Shown here in pieces: positions 26,346 through 34,731 of a DNA stretch of 51,246 bases. Positions within the stretch are counted from its first letter, which is position 1, and every line of letters begins with the position of its first letter. The stretch spans positions 1 through 51,246 of the forward strand of contig CALVXU010000003.1 of assembly GCA_944371605.1 (NCBI GenBank). The letters run 5' to 3'. The stretch is from an uncultured Bacilli bacterium. GTDB lineage: Bacteria > Bacillota_I > Bacilli_A > RFN20 > CAG-288. Position numbers and translations under genes: made by a program. The notes beneath the pieces were generated by a model. That model worked only from the letters and a program-made list of their open reading frames with translations, did no database searches and was not told where the DNA came from.

Positions 26346-28125
26346 GAAAAAAAGTAGTAATCAAAAAGAGCAAAATGGTGTTCTAAAAGATGGGGTTTTT
26401 ATTTATTCTGGTCCTTTGACCTTGGATCAACTTTGTAAAAAAATTGGTATCTCTGCTACCGAAACTATTAAAAAGTTTTTAATCAGTGGTAAGTTTATTT
26501 CCTTAAATACTGTTTTATCAGATGATTTGATTGCAGATATTTGTTTAGAAAACAACTTTGATTTTAAAAAAGAAGATACTAACAGTTCTGATTTTACTAC
26601 TGCTAAAGTGTTCTCCAAAGATGATAAAGATGAGAGACCTCCTGTCGTAACAATTATGGGACATGTTGATCATGGTAAAACTACTTTGATTGATAATATT
26701 CGTCATTCTAATATCACTTCTAGTGAACATGGCGGAATCACTCAAGAAATCGGTGCCTATCAAAAAGAAATCAATGGCAAAAAAATTACTTTTATCGATA
26801 CTCCTGGTCATGAAGCCTTCACAGCTATGAGAGCTCGTGGAGCTTCAATCACTGATATCGTCGTTTTAGTCGTCGCTGCTGACGATGGCGTTAAGCCTCA
26901 AACTATCGAAGCCATTTCACATGCTAAAGCGGCTAAAGTTCCGATTATTGTTGCTATCAATAAGATCGATAAACCCGGTGTGAATGTCGAAAAAGTTAAA
27001 TCTGAATTATCAGGACAAGGATTATTAGCGGAAGAATGGGGAGGAGATACGATGATGTTCCCAGTATCCGCTAAAAAGAACATCGGGGTTGATAAATTGT
27101 TAGAAGGCATTTTGACTTTGGCGGAATTACTCGAGTTAAAAGCCGATGAAAGCAAGCCAGCGATAGGTTCAGTCATCGAGGCTAAGTTGGATAAGAAAGA
27201 GGGAGCTAAAGCCACTTTATTGGTTCAAAATGGTGCCTTGCATGTCGGAGATTTTTTAGCTGTTGGTGCTTTCTATTGCAAAGTTAGAAAAATGACTAAT
27301 GAATATGATAAATCTTTGAAAATTGCTTTACCATCAACACCTGTTTCAGTAACTGGGTTATCTGGGGTCCCAGTCGCTGGCGATCGTTTTATGGCTTTTG
27401 CAACTGAAAAAGAAGCACGCGATGCCGCTTCTTTGCGCGCACAAGCGTTATTGACACTTTCACAAGCTTCGGGAATATCTCTCGCTGATGTCGCATTGAC
27501 AGCTGCTTCTGGTAAAACAAACAGTCTAAACTTGATCATTAAAGCTGATACTCAAGGTTCGGCTGAAGCTATTAAAGCAGCGATTGAAAAAATTGATGTT
27601 CAAGGAGCTAAATGTCAAGTTTTACATTGCACTTCTGGTGACGTGACTTTAGGTGATTTGAGTCTTGCTTCTGCTTCTCATGCTATCGTTTTAGCCTTCT
27701 CAGTTAAAGTTTCTAATAGCATCAAAGATTTAGCAAAAGAACAAAAAGTTGAGATTAGACAATACAACATCATCTATAAGCTCTTAGAAGATTTAGAACT
27801 GGCATTAAGAGGTCAACTCGAGCCAGAATACGAAGAAGTCATCTATGGTCATGCGGAAGTCAGATCATTGTTTAAAGCTTCAAAAGTTGGACAAATCGCT
27901 GGCCTGTATGTCACTGATGGTAAATTGACTAACACTTCCAAAGTTCGAATTTATCGAAATAAAGAGTTGGTTCTTTCATCCAAACTTACTTCATTAAAGC
28001 GTTTTAAAGATGATGCTAAGGAAGTTTTAACCGGCTTTGAGTGCGGTGCTACTATTTCTGATAAATTCAATTTAGAAGTCGGTGATATCATCGAAGCGTA
28101 TGGTATGGAGGTGAAAAATGGCTGA
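26332..28125 (+). CDS. infB: Translation initiation factor IF-2 (short form)
   Basis: The GTPase that brings fMet-tRNA to the 30S subunit. One small IF2-N domain (LTLDQLCKKIGISATETIKKFL, residues about 29-50) is followed almost at once by the G domain. The G motifs are GHVDHGKTT (110-118), DTPGHEAF and NKIDKPG, followed by domains II to IV. At 597 residues it lacks the long charged N-terminal region of many IF-2 proteins, as is usual in reduced genomes. AGGAGG lies six bases before the ATG. Confidence 0.97.
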   Translation: MSKDKKKSSNQKEQNGVLKDGVFIYSGPLTLDQLCKKIGISATETIKKFLISGKFISLNTVLSDDLIADICLENNFDFKKEDTNSSDFTTAKVFSKDDKDERPPVVTIMGHVDHGKTTLIDNIRHSNITSSEHGGITQEIGAYQKEINGKKITFIDTPGHEAFTAMRARGASITDIVVLVVAADDGVKPQTIEAISHAKAAKVPIIVAINKIDKPGVNVEKVKSELSGQGLLAEEWGGDTMMFPVSAKKNIGVDKLLEGILTLAELLELKADESKPAIGSVIEAKLDKKEGAKATLLVQNGALHVGDFLAVGAFYCKVRKMTNEYDKSLKIALPSTPVSVTGLSGVPVAGDRFMAFATEKEARDAASLRAQALLTLSQASGISLADVALTAASGKTNSLNLIIKADTQGSAEAIKAAIEKIDVQGAKCQVLHCTSGDVTLGDLSLASASHAIVLAFSVKVSNSIKDLAKEQKVEIRQYNIIYKLLEDLELALRGQLEPEYEEVIYGHAEVRSLFKASKVGQIAGLYVTDGKLTNTSKVRIYRNKELVLSSKLTSLKRFKDDAKEVLTGFECGATISDKFNLEVGDIIEAYGMEVKNG

Positions 28126-28522
28126 TAAAAAAGGTCGTGTTCAAGAACTCATTCAAAGAAATGTGTCTGAGATTATCATTTATGATTTGAAGAATGACTT
28201 ATGCAAATTCGCCTCCATTCATGAAGTGAAAATGACGAGTGACTATTCTTTTTGCAAAATATATGTTTCACATATAGAGCCAGATAAAGCTGATGAATTG
28301 ATTGATTTTTTGAATTCTAAGGCGAAATTTATCAGATCTAAATTAGCATCGAAATTAGATATTTATAAAACTCCTGAACTTAGATTTGAAAAAGACACTC
28401 TATACGAAAATAGTCTTAAGATGGATGCTCTGATTGAAAAAGCTATCAACTCTAAGCCAAAGACATTAAAAGACTTGGATAAGAAAAAATCTCTTAAAAG
28501 AGCTGCTAAAAAAGAAAAATAA
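28118..28522 (+). CDS. rbfA: Ribosome-binding factor A
   Basis: A 134-residue KH-type factor for 16S rRNA maturation. VQELIQRNVSEIIIYDLKND is the family's N-terminus, and TSDYSFCKIYVSH and the TPELRFEKDTLYENSLKMDALIEK stretch are typical. A lysine-rich tail (DKKKSLKRAAKKEK) extends it. It overlaps infB by eight bases and ends the operon. Confidence 0.95.
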   Translation: MADKKGRVQELIQRNVSEIIIYDLKNDLCKFASIHEVKMTSDYSFCKIYVSHIEPDKADELIDFLNSKAKFIRSKLASKLDIYKTPELRFEKDTLYENSLKMDALIEKAINSKPKTLKDLDKKKSLKRAAKKEK

Positions 28523-28572
28523 GCGGTAAAAAAGTTGATTAAATAGTGATCTTCTATCATTCTAATTAAATG

Positions 28573-28597
28573 GATTCTTATTTGAGAATCGATTTTT
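28573..28597 (+). terminator. Terminator after rbfA
   Basis: GATTCT-TATTTG-AGAATC followed by GATTTTT. The 6-bp, AT-rich stem is weak. It lies at the convergent junction with ribF. Confidence 0.55.
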
Positions 28598-29489
28598 ATT
28601 TGATATTTAAAATAGATAACTTGTCTTTTTCTAATTGCTCTTTTAGCTGAATTAACGTGCTAAATTTTTGTTGTGGTCTAATATACCTATCAAAAAATAC
28701 AGTGATAGTTTTACCATAAAGGTTTTGATCAAAGTCAAATATATTGGTTTCAATGATGGACTTTGACAACTGATCAACTGTCGGATGGCATCCGACATTA
28801 GTCATTGAGAGATATAATGTATTATTGAACTTGACATGCGTTTTATATACACCATCTTTAAGGTCCACTAATGAGTTTTCTTGCTCTAAATTAGCGGTGG
28901 GAAACCCTAGTTTCGTGCCATTATGTAATCCTTCAACTACCTTATTAATGCGAAAATATTTATATCCTAAAAGTCGATTTGCTTCTTCGATTTCACCTCG
29001 GTTTAATAGAGTCCTGATATATGTAGAAGAAATTTTATCTCCATTAGGTAAAGCTAGAGGAGAGATGACTTTAACGATGTCTTTATCTTTATTAAAAAAA
29101 TCTAATAAATCTCTCACTCGCCCAGTTTTTTGATAGCCAAAAGTGAAATCTTCGCTGATAATTATATGTTCGATGTTGATGTTGCTTAAATGATTGAGAA
29201 ATAGCTCTTTTGACCACTTTCTCACTTTATCAAAATTTAATCTAAAGTAATATTTGATGCCATAGTCCTCTAGTTTTTGTTGTTTGCACTTTTCGCTCAA
29301 TAATAATTTCTGTTCTTTTAATCCTATCAAAGAAGAACTGAATGTTAATACCCCAATCGGTGAACCATATTTTTGTGCTTCCTGGATTAATTTTTGATGT
29401 CCGATGTGTACACCATCGAAAAAGCCGATTAATAAGATGAGTTTTTCGGTTTTCGGAAAAAAATCCCCGTTGAGATCAAACGCTTGCAT
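28596..29489 (-). CDS. ribF: Bifunctional riboflavin kinase / FAD synthetase
   Basis: Makes FMN and FAD from riboflavin. The N-terminal nucleotidyltransferase domain shows GFFDGVHIGHQKLIQEA and the later ISSTYIRTLL. The C-terminal kinase has KLGFPTANLE, DGVYKTHVKF and TNVGCHPTV. The start is placed at 29489 (MQAFDLNG) because a GAGG lies upstream and homologues begin here. A longer frame to 29588 would run deep into truB. The two genes overlap by 14 bases, the common truB-ribF pair. Confidence 0.95.
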   Translation of the reverse strand: MQAFDLNGDFFPKTEKLILLIGFFDGVHIGHQKLIQEAQKYGSPIGVLTFSSSLIGLKEQKLLLSEKCKQQKLEDYGIKYYFRLNFDKVRKWSKELFLNHLSNINIEHIIISEDFTFGYQKTGRVRDLLDFFNKDKDIVKVISPLALPNGDKISSTYIRTLLNRGEIEEANRLLGYKYFRINKVVEGLHNGTKLGFPTANLEQENSLVDLKDGVYKTHVKFNNTLYLSMTNVGCHPTVDQLSKSIIETNIFDFDQNLYGKTITVFFDRYIRPQQKFSTLIQLKEQLEKDKLSILNIK

Positions 29490-30330
29490 GATATAAACCT
29501 CGATAGCATTTAAATATATCATCGGATTTAAAGTAAATAGCAATAATCTGTGAATTATAAGAGACGAAACAATAGTCACTTGTGACATTATCTAATCGTA
29601 AATAAGCACCATTGACTGCTTTTTTGAACTGAACTTCAGATAATTCAATAGTGGGATATTCTTTCAAAAAAATGTTCATAGGAATGATGCTTTGCTCAGT
29701 AACTTCGTCTAAACTCTTGCATTGCTCGATATCATAAGTTCCCACTTTGATTCTTCTCAAACTTGTCAGATGACCGATAGTATTTAGTCTTGTAGCGATA
29801 TCATTACCTAAGGAACGAATATATCCCCCTCTTGAGATAGTCACACGAAAATCGATTGTCGGATACTTATATTCGAGAAGCTCTATTTCTTTGATTTCGA
29901 TGTCGATAGGTTTTAAATCAAAATCGATGCCTTCTCTGACTAAGTCAAAGGCGCGTCTTCCATTGATCCATTTAGCGGAATAAGCTGGAGGAATCTGCTT
30001 ACTCTTTCCCAGAAAAGATGATAATGTTTGGACGATTGTATCCTTTGAAAAATGTGGTGCTTGTTGTTCTTCGATTATTTTTCCATCGAGATCTAGTGTA
30101 TCAGTTGCTACACCGACCTTTAACTTAGCGATGTAAGTTTTGTAATCTTCTTTGATCAATGGCAGAAGCTTGGTCGCTTCTCCGCAGGCGATCAGTAATA
30201 AGCCAGTGGCAAAATTATCTAATGTTCCTAGATGACCGACCTTTGTCTTAAAACGCTTTTGTAATGAATTATCAATCTTTCGACAACCCATCCCCTGATT
30301 TTTATCGAGTAAAATAAATCCTGAAATCAT
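29476..30330 (-). CDS. truB: tRNA pseudouridine(55) synthase
   Basis: Makes the pseudouridine of the T-loop in tRNAs. The catalytic aspartate is in GHLGTLDNFATGLLLIACG, near residue 38. Other family features are the KxY-type LIKEDYKTYIAKLKVG, PPAYSAKWINGRRAFDLVREG and VTISRGGYIRSLGNDIA. The length of 284 is normal for the short (no PUA) type. It is transcribed away from the TtcA-like gene across a 44-base gap. Confidence 0.96.
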   Translation of the reverse strand: MISGFILLDKNQGMGCRKIDNSLQKRFKTKVGHLGTLDNFATGLLLIACGEATKLLPLIKEDYKTYIAKLKVGVATDTLDLDGKIIEEQQAPHFSKDTIVQTLSSFLGKSKQIPPAYSAKWINGRRAFDLVREGIDFDLKPIDIEIKEIELLEYKYPTIDFRVTISRGGYIRSLGNDIATRLNTIGHLTSLRRIKVGTYDIEQCKSLDEVTEQSIIPMNIFLKEYPTIELSEVQFKKAVNGAYLRLDNVTSDYCFVSYNSQIIAIYFKSDDIFKCYRGLYHASV

Positions 30331-30358
30331 TTTTATAAAAAATATATCACTAAAATAG

Positions 30359-30364
30359 TATAAT
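30359..30364 (+). promoter_or_regulatory. -10 box just upstream of the TtcA-like gene
   Basis: TATAAT lies ten bases before the ATG at 30375 and has no clear -35. Its expected start would leave a leader of only about four bases with no Shine-Dalgarno, pointing to a leaderless mRNA. Confidence 0.5.
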
Positions 30365-30374
30365 TCTCTAACGT

Positions 30375-31532
30375 ATGGATAACATCAATCAATTAAGAAA
30401 AAAATTATTAGCATCGATCAGAAACGCTGATTATCAGTATGGCTTATTCTCAGAAGGTGATAAGGTTCTTTTAGGAATTTCAGGTGGGAAAGACTCTGTA
30501 GTTATGCTTGAATTGCTAGCTACTTATCGCAAATTTCCTGGAAAAGATTTTTCGTTAACTGCTATTCACCTAGACTTTGGCTTTCCAGAAGTTGATTTCA
30601 CACCTATTAAAAAACTATCTGAACAGTTAAATATTCCATATATCACTTATGAGGCAAAAGAAGTTTATAAGATTTTGCAAGATAATAGAAATGCTGTGAC
30701 TGGATTATTACCTTGTTCCATCTGTTCACGCATGCGTAAAGCAATCATCAACAAGGCAGCACAAAACCTTGGATATAAAAAAGTAGCTTTTGCCCATCAT
30801 ATGGATGATGCGATTGAAACTTTATTTATGAATATGACCCATGGAGCAAGAATAGCAACTTTCGAACCTAAGATGTTTTTAGCAAATGCTAAAATCGAAT
30901 TTATACGGCCACTCATTAACGCTCGAGAAGAACAGATCGCTCGTTATGTTAAACTAGCTGCCTTGCCAGTCTGTAAGAACAGTTGTGGCAATGACAAGAT
31001 GACCCAAAGAACTGCTTTTAAAGATTTTCTTACAAAGTATTACAAAACTTATCCAGATAGCTATTCTAATTTTGCTTGCATGCTATCCAATTATGATTCA
31101 TTCCAATTGTTTTTTGACAAATATGGAATACATCCAGGTCATGGTTTGGAAATCAAAAAATGTTTTACAGCTAAGGACATGCTCGATGTTGCCAAAATAT
31201 CAAAGATTGATATGCAGGATGAAAATTATGATGCGGAAGGTTTTGTTTATTATTTATTAAGAAAAAATAGTATTCCTATCGCATATATGAAAATCAAAGA
31301 GGACCTTCAAAATTTTAATTTAGTGATTTGCTCACTGCATGTCGTTGATGGTATTCAAGGGACTGATATCCAAAAATTTGTCGATATCTTCGAAAAGAAT
31401 TATTCTATGAAACATGTTCCGCGTCAAATCAGCTTTGTTGGTCAAAAGCATGTGGAGTTAATAAAAGAATGCGGATATGTTTTAGAAAATGAAAAATATG
31501 TCAAATCAATAACAAAAGCGATGAAAATATAA
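30375..31532 (+). CDS. TtcA-family tRNA thiolase-like protein with extra C-terminal domain
   Basis: A PP-loop ATPase (SGGKDS, residues 36-41) of the TtcA/TtuA group that thiolates tRNA bases. Cluster-type cysteines are seen in CSIC (C114, C117) and in CKNSC (C200, C204). The metal/ATP motif HHMDDAIETL is at 141-150. TtcA proteins usually end near residue 250-310. Here about 140 more residues follow. Their strand-helix pattern, with a final FVGQKHVELIKECGYVLEN, resembles a GNAT acetyltransferase, but the acetyl-CoA loop is not evident. The extra domain is an inference. The gene has no ribosome site. Confidence 0.82.
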   Translation: MDNINQLRKKLLASIRNADYQYGLFSEGDKVLLGISGGKDSVVMLELLATYRKFPGKDFSLTAIHLDFGFPEVDFTPIKKLSEQLNIPYITYEAKEVYKILQDNRNAVTGLLPCSICSRMRKAIINKAAQNLGYKKVAFAHHMDDAIETLFMNMTHGARIATFEPKMFLANAKIEFIRPLINAREEQIARYVKLAALPVCKNSCGNDKMTQRTAFKDFLTKYYKTYPDSYSNFACMLSNYDSFQLFFDKYGIHPGHGLEIKKCFTAKDMLDVAKISKIDMQDENYDAEGFVYYLLRKNSIPIAYMKIKEDLQNFNLVICSLHVVDGIQGTDIQKFVDIFEKNYSMKHVPRQISFVGQKHVELIKECGYVLENEKYVKSITKAMKI

Positions 31533-31540
31533 AAATTCTT

Positions 31541-31653
31541 TTCTTTTGTGGTTTAGACTAGTATAATTGTATAGTCACATTCAACTGGATATAGGCTTGT
31601 TCCTCTATCACCTTATTCTGGTCGATTCGTGGAATTATATAGAGAGGTATAAA
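31541..31653 (+). promoter_or_regulatory. rpsO promoter and S15 leader
   Basis: TATAAT at 31562-31567, with a poor -35 near 31541, gives a leader of about 80 bases. CTCTAT (near 31603) can pair with ATAGAG (31637-31642), which overlaps the rpsO Shine-Dalgarno AGAGAGG. A smaller inner stem contains a G-U/G-C rich TTCTGGTCGATTCGTGGAA. S15 leaders of Bacillus-type species bind the protein and block translation in this way, so autoregulation is likely. An upstream in-frame ATG at 31567 is too close to the start site to be used. Confidence 0.6.
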
Positions 31654-31923
31654 ATGGCTTTAACTAAGGATGAAAAGACTCAGGTCATCAACTCGAGTCG
31701 TTTAAATGAGAAAGACACTGGTTCTTGTGAAGTTCAAATCGCGTTGTTAACTGAAAAAATTAAGAAGTTAACAGTTCATATGACTAATCATAAACATGAT
31801 TATTCTTCTAAAAGAGGTATGGACATCATCATTGCTAGAAGAAAGAAACTCCTCGGTTATCTTAAAGAACTTGATAGCAACAGATATGAAGCTGTTGTTA
31901 AAAAGATAAAAGAAGGTAAATAA
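31654..31923 (+). CDS. rpsO: 30S ribosomal protein S15
   Basis: An 89-residue primary 16S rRNA-binding protein. MALTKDEKTQVINSSRLNEKD begins as in other S15. The rRNA-binding parts DTGSCEVQIALLTEKI, LTVHMTNHKHDYSSKRG and ARRKKLLGYL are intact. The start at 31654 is set by AGAGAGG ten bases upstream. The gene is monocistronic, with a strong terminator. Confidence 0.97.
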   Translation: MALTKDEKTQVINSSRLNEKDTGSCEVQIALLTEKIKKLTVHMTNHKHDYSSKRGMDIIIARRKKLLGYLKELDSNRYEAVVKKIKEGK

Positions 31924-31932
31924 ACAAATAAT

Positions 31933-31963
31933 ACTATGACGAGTAGAGGCGTCATAGTTTTTT
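31933..31963 (+). terminator. Terminator of rpsO
   Basis: ACTATGACG-AGTAGAGG-CGTCATAGT is a perfect 9-bp stem followed directly by a T run. Confidence 0.93.
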
Positions 31964-31970
31964 GTTTCAA

Positions 31971-31999
31971 TTGATATTTTTATCTATCTCATCTATGAT
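31971..31999 (+). promoter_or_regulatory. Promoter of the nitroreductase operon
   Basis: TTGATA (31971-31976) and TATGAT (31994-31999) are 17 bases apart, directly after the rpsO terminator. AAGAGGTGG precedes the ATG. Confidence 0.65.
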
Positions 32000-32019
32000 A
32001 GGATAAAAAGAGGTGGGTT

Positions 32020-32520
32020 ATGGAAGTTATTGAGGCTATTAAAAAAAGACAGTCAGTCAGAAGTTTTACGGATAGAGAGGTTTCGCTTGAAGATATGAAA
32101 AAGATAGTGGAAGCTGGTGTTTTAGCTCCTACTGGTAGGAACTCTCAAAACCTTTTAGTCGTTGGCGTGCGCGATAAATCACTTATCACACAGATTATGA
32201 ATTACATCTCTGGCGGAAAAGAATACTATGGTGCGACTGCTCTCGTTTTTGTGTTTGAAAAGTTTTCTGATGATTTATCAGAACTGAATGCTGGTGCTGC
32301 AATGGAAAATATGCTGTTGAGAGCTACTGATTTACACATCGGATCTTGCTGGATACATCGTGGGAGAAAATTGTTTTCTTCTGATGCGGCTAAATTGTTT
32401 TTAAAAGAAGTTTTAAATCTTGATAAACCTTATCTTTTATTAGAAAGCATCGCATTAGGATATCAGAAAGATGTTGTTCCTTTAAAAGAAAAAAATCCAT
32501 CAAATGGCAAAGTCATTTAA
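32020..32520 (+). CDS. Nitroreductase family protein
   Basis: A 166-residue FMN-dependent oxidoreductase. The N-terminal IKKRQSVRSFTDREVSLEDMKKIVEAGVLAPTGRNSQN is the characteristic FMN-binding start. AGAAMENMLLRATDLHIGSCWI is the second typical block. Physiological substrate unknown: flavin or quinone reduction, or removal of electrophiles. Its 3' end overlaps the next flavoprotein gene by 17 bases. Confidence 0.92.
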   Translation: MEVIEAIKKRQSVRSFTDREVSLEDMKKIVEAGVLAPTGRNSQNLLVVGVRDKSLITQIMNYISGGKEYYGATALVFVFEKFSDDLSELNAGAAMENMLLRATDLHIGSCWIHRGRKLFSSDAAKLFLKEVLNLDKPYLLLESIALGYQKDVVPLKEKNPSNGKVI

Positions 32521-33607
32521 TAACGTAGTTATCGGTGGTGGGGTGGCTGGTTTGATGTATGCGGCTATCAAAAGCCAACATGAGAAAGTCACTATTTTCG
32601 AAACTCCCTCGAAAAAAAATGAACTCGGAAAACGAGTTCTTATCTCTGGAAATGGCAGATGCAATTTTTATAATACCAACTTATTAGATAAAAAGATGTT
32701 TGAAGATTTCCCTTTTGATTCGGTCAAAGACATCGTTATTTCTGGAAGTGATTTTTATTCAGAAAAGCTTTTTCACTTTTTGTTATCTAAAGGATTGGCA
32801 TACCGGACTGAAAATGATTTGATATATCCTTATTTCAATCGTGCTGAATGCTTTCATTCTTTTTTATTAAGTCTTATTAACCATGATAATTGCGAATTCA
32901 TCTTTACACATGTTAATAAAATCGACCGTGCTTCCAAAACTTTGTTCACATCTCAAGGAAATTTTAACTATCATCGATTAGTGATTTCTACGGGCGGTTT
33001 TAGTTACGACCGGACGGCTGATTATTCGCTTCTCGATTCTTTGGCAGTCAATTATTTAAAATTTAGACCTGCACTCTGTCCTGTGATCGTTAAAGAAAGA
33101 ATTCCTAAGTATCTTATCGGCAATAGATTAAAGGGGCTTATTTCTCTTTACGCTGATGATAAATGCGTCTTTAAAGAAGAAGGAGAGGTTCTTTTTAAGG
33201 AGAACGGTTTGAGTGGAATAGTTATTTTTAATGCCACAATATGGATGAATAAGTATATCGATAAAACGCTGAGGCTCACGATTGATTTCACTCACTATGG
33301 GCCTAATGCTATCGATAAAGAAGTAAGCATCTTTAATTATCCTGAATTCCTTATTCGATATCTTAAAGACAATGATTTAAAAATCAATGATAGTCTTTGT
33401 TTCACTTTTAAACAATTTTATGATTTTAAATTTTCTCAAATCAGCTATGGCGGAATTGATTTAAGTTGTATTAATCATGACAATATGACTTTGAATGTTG
33501 ATGATCATGTCCAAATCATCGGTGAAGTTTTGAATCAAAATTTCCCTTGCGGAGGCTATAATATAGGTATGGCTTTGATTGAAGGGTATAAAGCTGCTCT
33601 CTTATGA
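32504..33607 (+). CDS. BaiN/HI0933-like NAD(P)/FAD-dependent oxidoreductase
   Basis: A 367-residue flavoprotein. The dinucleotide-binding motif is GGGVAGLMYAAI near residue 10. The family signature GKRVLISGNGRCNFYNTN and a final GGYNIGMALIEGYKAA are present. The family includes BaiN of bile acid 7-alpha-dehydroxylation in Clostridium, but most members have no known substrate, and no bile-acid genes are near. At 367 residues it is shorter than the usual ~400. It overlaps the next gene by four bases. Confidence 0.88.
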   Translation: MAKSFNNVVIGGGVAGLMYAAIKSQHEKVTIFETPSKKNELGKRVLISGNGRCNFYNTNLLDKKMFEDFPFDSVKDIVISGSDFYSEKLFHFLLSKGLAYRTENDLIYPYFNRAECFHSFLLSLINHDNCEFIFTHVNKIDRASKTLFTSQGNFNYHRLVISTGGFSYDRTADYSLLDSLAVNYLKFRPALCPVIVKERIPKYLIGNRLKGLISLYADDKCVFKEEGEVLFKENGLSGIVIFNATIWMNKYIDKTLRLTIDFTHYGPNAIDKEVSIFNYPEFLIRYLKDNDLKINDSLCFTFKQFYDFKFSQISYGGIDLSCINHDNMTLNVDDHVQIIGEVLNQNFPCGGYNIGMALIEGYKAALL

Positions 33608-34731
33608 AAGATAAACAAGAACCGATACTCAAGTTGATTTCTTTAGTTTCTGATAGGATTAAAGATTTAGTTGATAAAGAAGATGAACAAGAAGTAAAAA
33701 GGATATTTTTGGTTGCTTACAATTTGTTGATTGAGCGACATGAATTTTCTGGGATTGAAAATAATCGTGATTCGTTATGGCTCATGCCATATTTTCTCGA
33801 AGCTGTTATCGGACAATGGCATTATTTTAAACTGATAAAAAGCGATGACTTTGAAAGCATTTCTACTGAAGTGATCGCTGAAAGAGCTATCGATCGGTTT
33901 TCTTTGTTTTATAAATCTCAAACTGAGACCAATATTTCAAATGATAATCTCTCATTTTATGATGCTAGAGTGTCAACTATCTCAATTGCGGAAAAATATT
34001 TAGAAAACATCAATCATCCGTTGAGTCATATCAACCCAGCATTTTCACTAATCAATGACATTTTCGAAACGATTTTTAGAAAAGTTGCCGGTTTCGCAAA
34101 TATGTTGCCACTAGGCCTTTATTCAGAGGCTTTTGTGTCGTGGAGAACTTTGCATGAATCAGAATGTATCGTCAAATTGCTCATCAATGGTGGTGATAAA
34201 ACTAGATACGCTTATATTAAGCACATCACATATAATAATGCGTATCGCAATCAAAGCTCATTTACGACTGAAGAATTGAATGATATTTTTGCTAAGATTA
34301 AATCAAATATGAAAGAACATAATTTGAAGAGTAAGGATATGAAGAAATTTATCGAATATGGTTGGTTATATGAGCACCCAAAATATGACCCAAATGATGT
34401 TACTTTTAAATTGAATTTTAGAGATGGAATTGAAAAATTGGCTGAGTTGAGTCAGTATAGTAAAATTTACGAGGGTGCTAGCGAGATAGCTCATTCTTCT
34501 TCAGCATTCTTTTATGTCAATAATAATTTCTGTCGAGATTTGTCTTTATCGATGGTTTATCGTTCGTTCATTCGCATCGCTGATTTATATTTTATCTTCA
34601 TGGATAAATACTTTAAACTGCATCCATTGGAAGCTTCAAAAGCCAAGCAATATTTAGATGATACTAAAGCGATGTCGAACTATTTAGACAAAGTTATCAA
34701 TATAAATGAGGTGATGCAAGCTGATGAGTAA
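33604..34731 (+). CDS. DUF5677-like helical protein
   Basis: A 375-residue, mostly helical cytoplasmic protein. The segment GLYSEAFVSWRTLHESECIVKLLI (around residues 170-195), and an IAHSSSAFF stretch further on, look like the DUF5677 family, whose function is unknown. No signal or membrane segment. It is coupled to its neighbours by overlaps of four and eight bases, so it is co-expressed with the flavoprotein and the rRNA methyltransferase. Family assignment is from memory of motifs and needs a profile search. Confidence 0.65.
   Translation: MKDKQEPILKLISLVSDRIKDLVDKEDEQEVKRIFLVAYNLLIERHEFSGIENNRDSLWLMPYFLEAVIGQWHYFKLIKSDDFESISTEVIAERAIDRFSLFYKSQTETNISNDNLSFYDARVSTISIAEKYLENINHPLSHINPAFSLINDIFETIFRKVAGFANMLPLGLYSEAFVSWRTLHESECIVKLLINGGDKTRYAYIKHITYNNAYRNQSSFTTEELNDIFAKIKSNMKEHNLKSKDMKKFIEYGWLYEHPKYDPNDVTFKLNFRDGIEKLAELSQYSKIYEGASEIAHSSSAFFYVNNNFCRDLSLSMVYRSFIRIADLYFIFMDKYFKLHPLEASKAKQYLDDTKAMSNYLDKVININEVMQADE

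Noticed and set aside
28596-29588. Longer ribF starting at 29588
   Set aside because: The extra 33 residues would overlap truB by over 100 bases and lie before the conserved start; the ATG at 29489 has a ribosome site.
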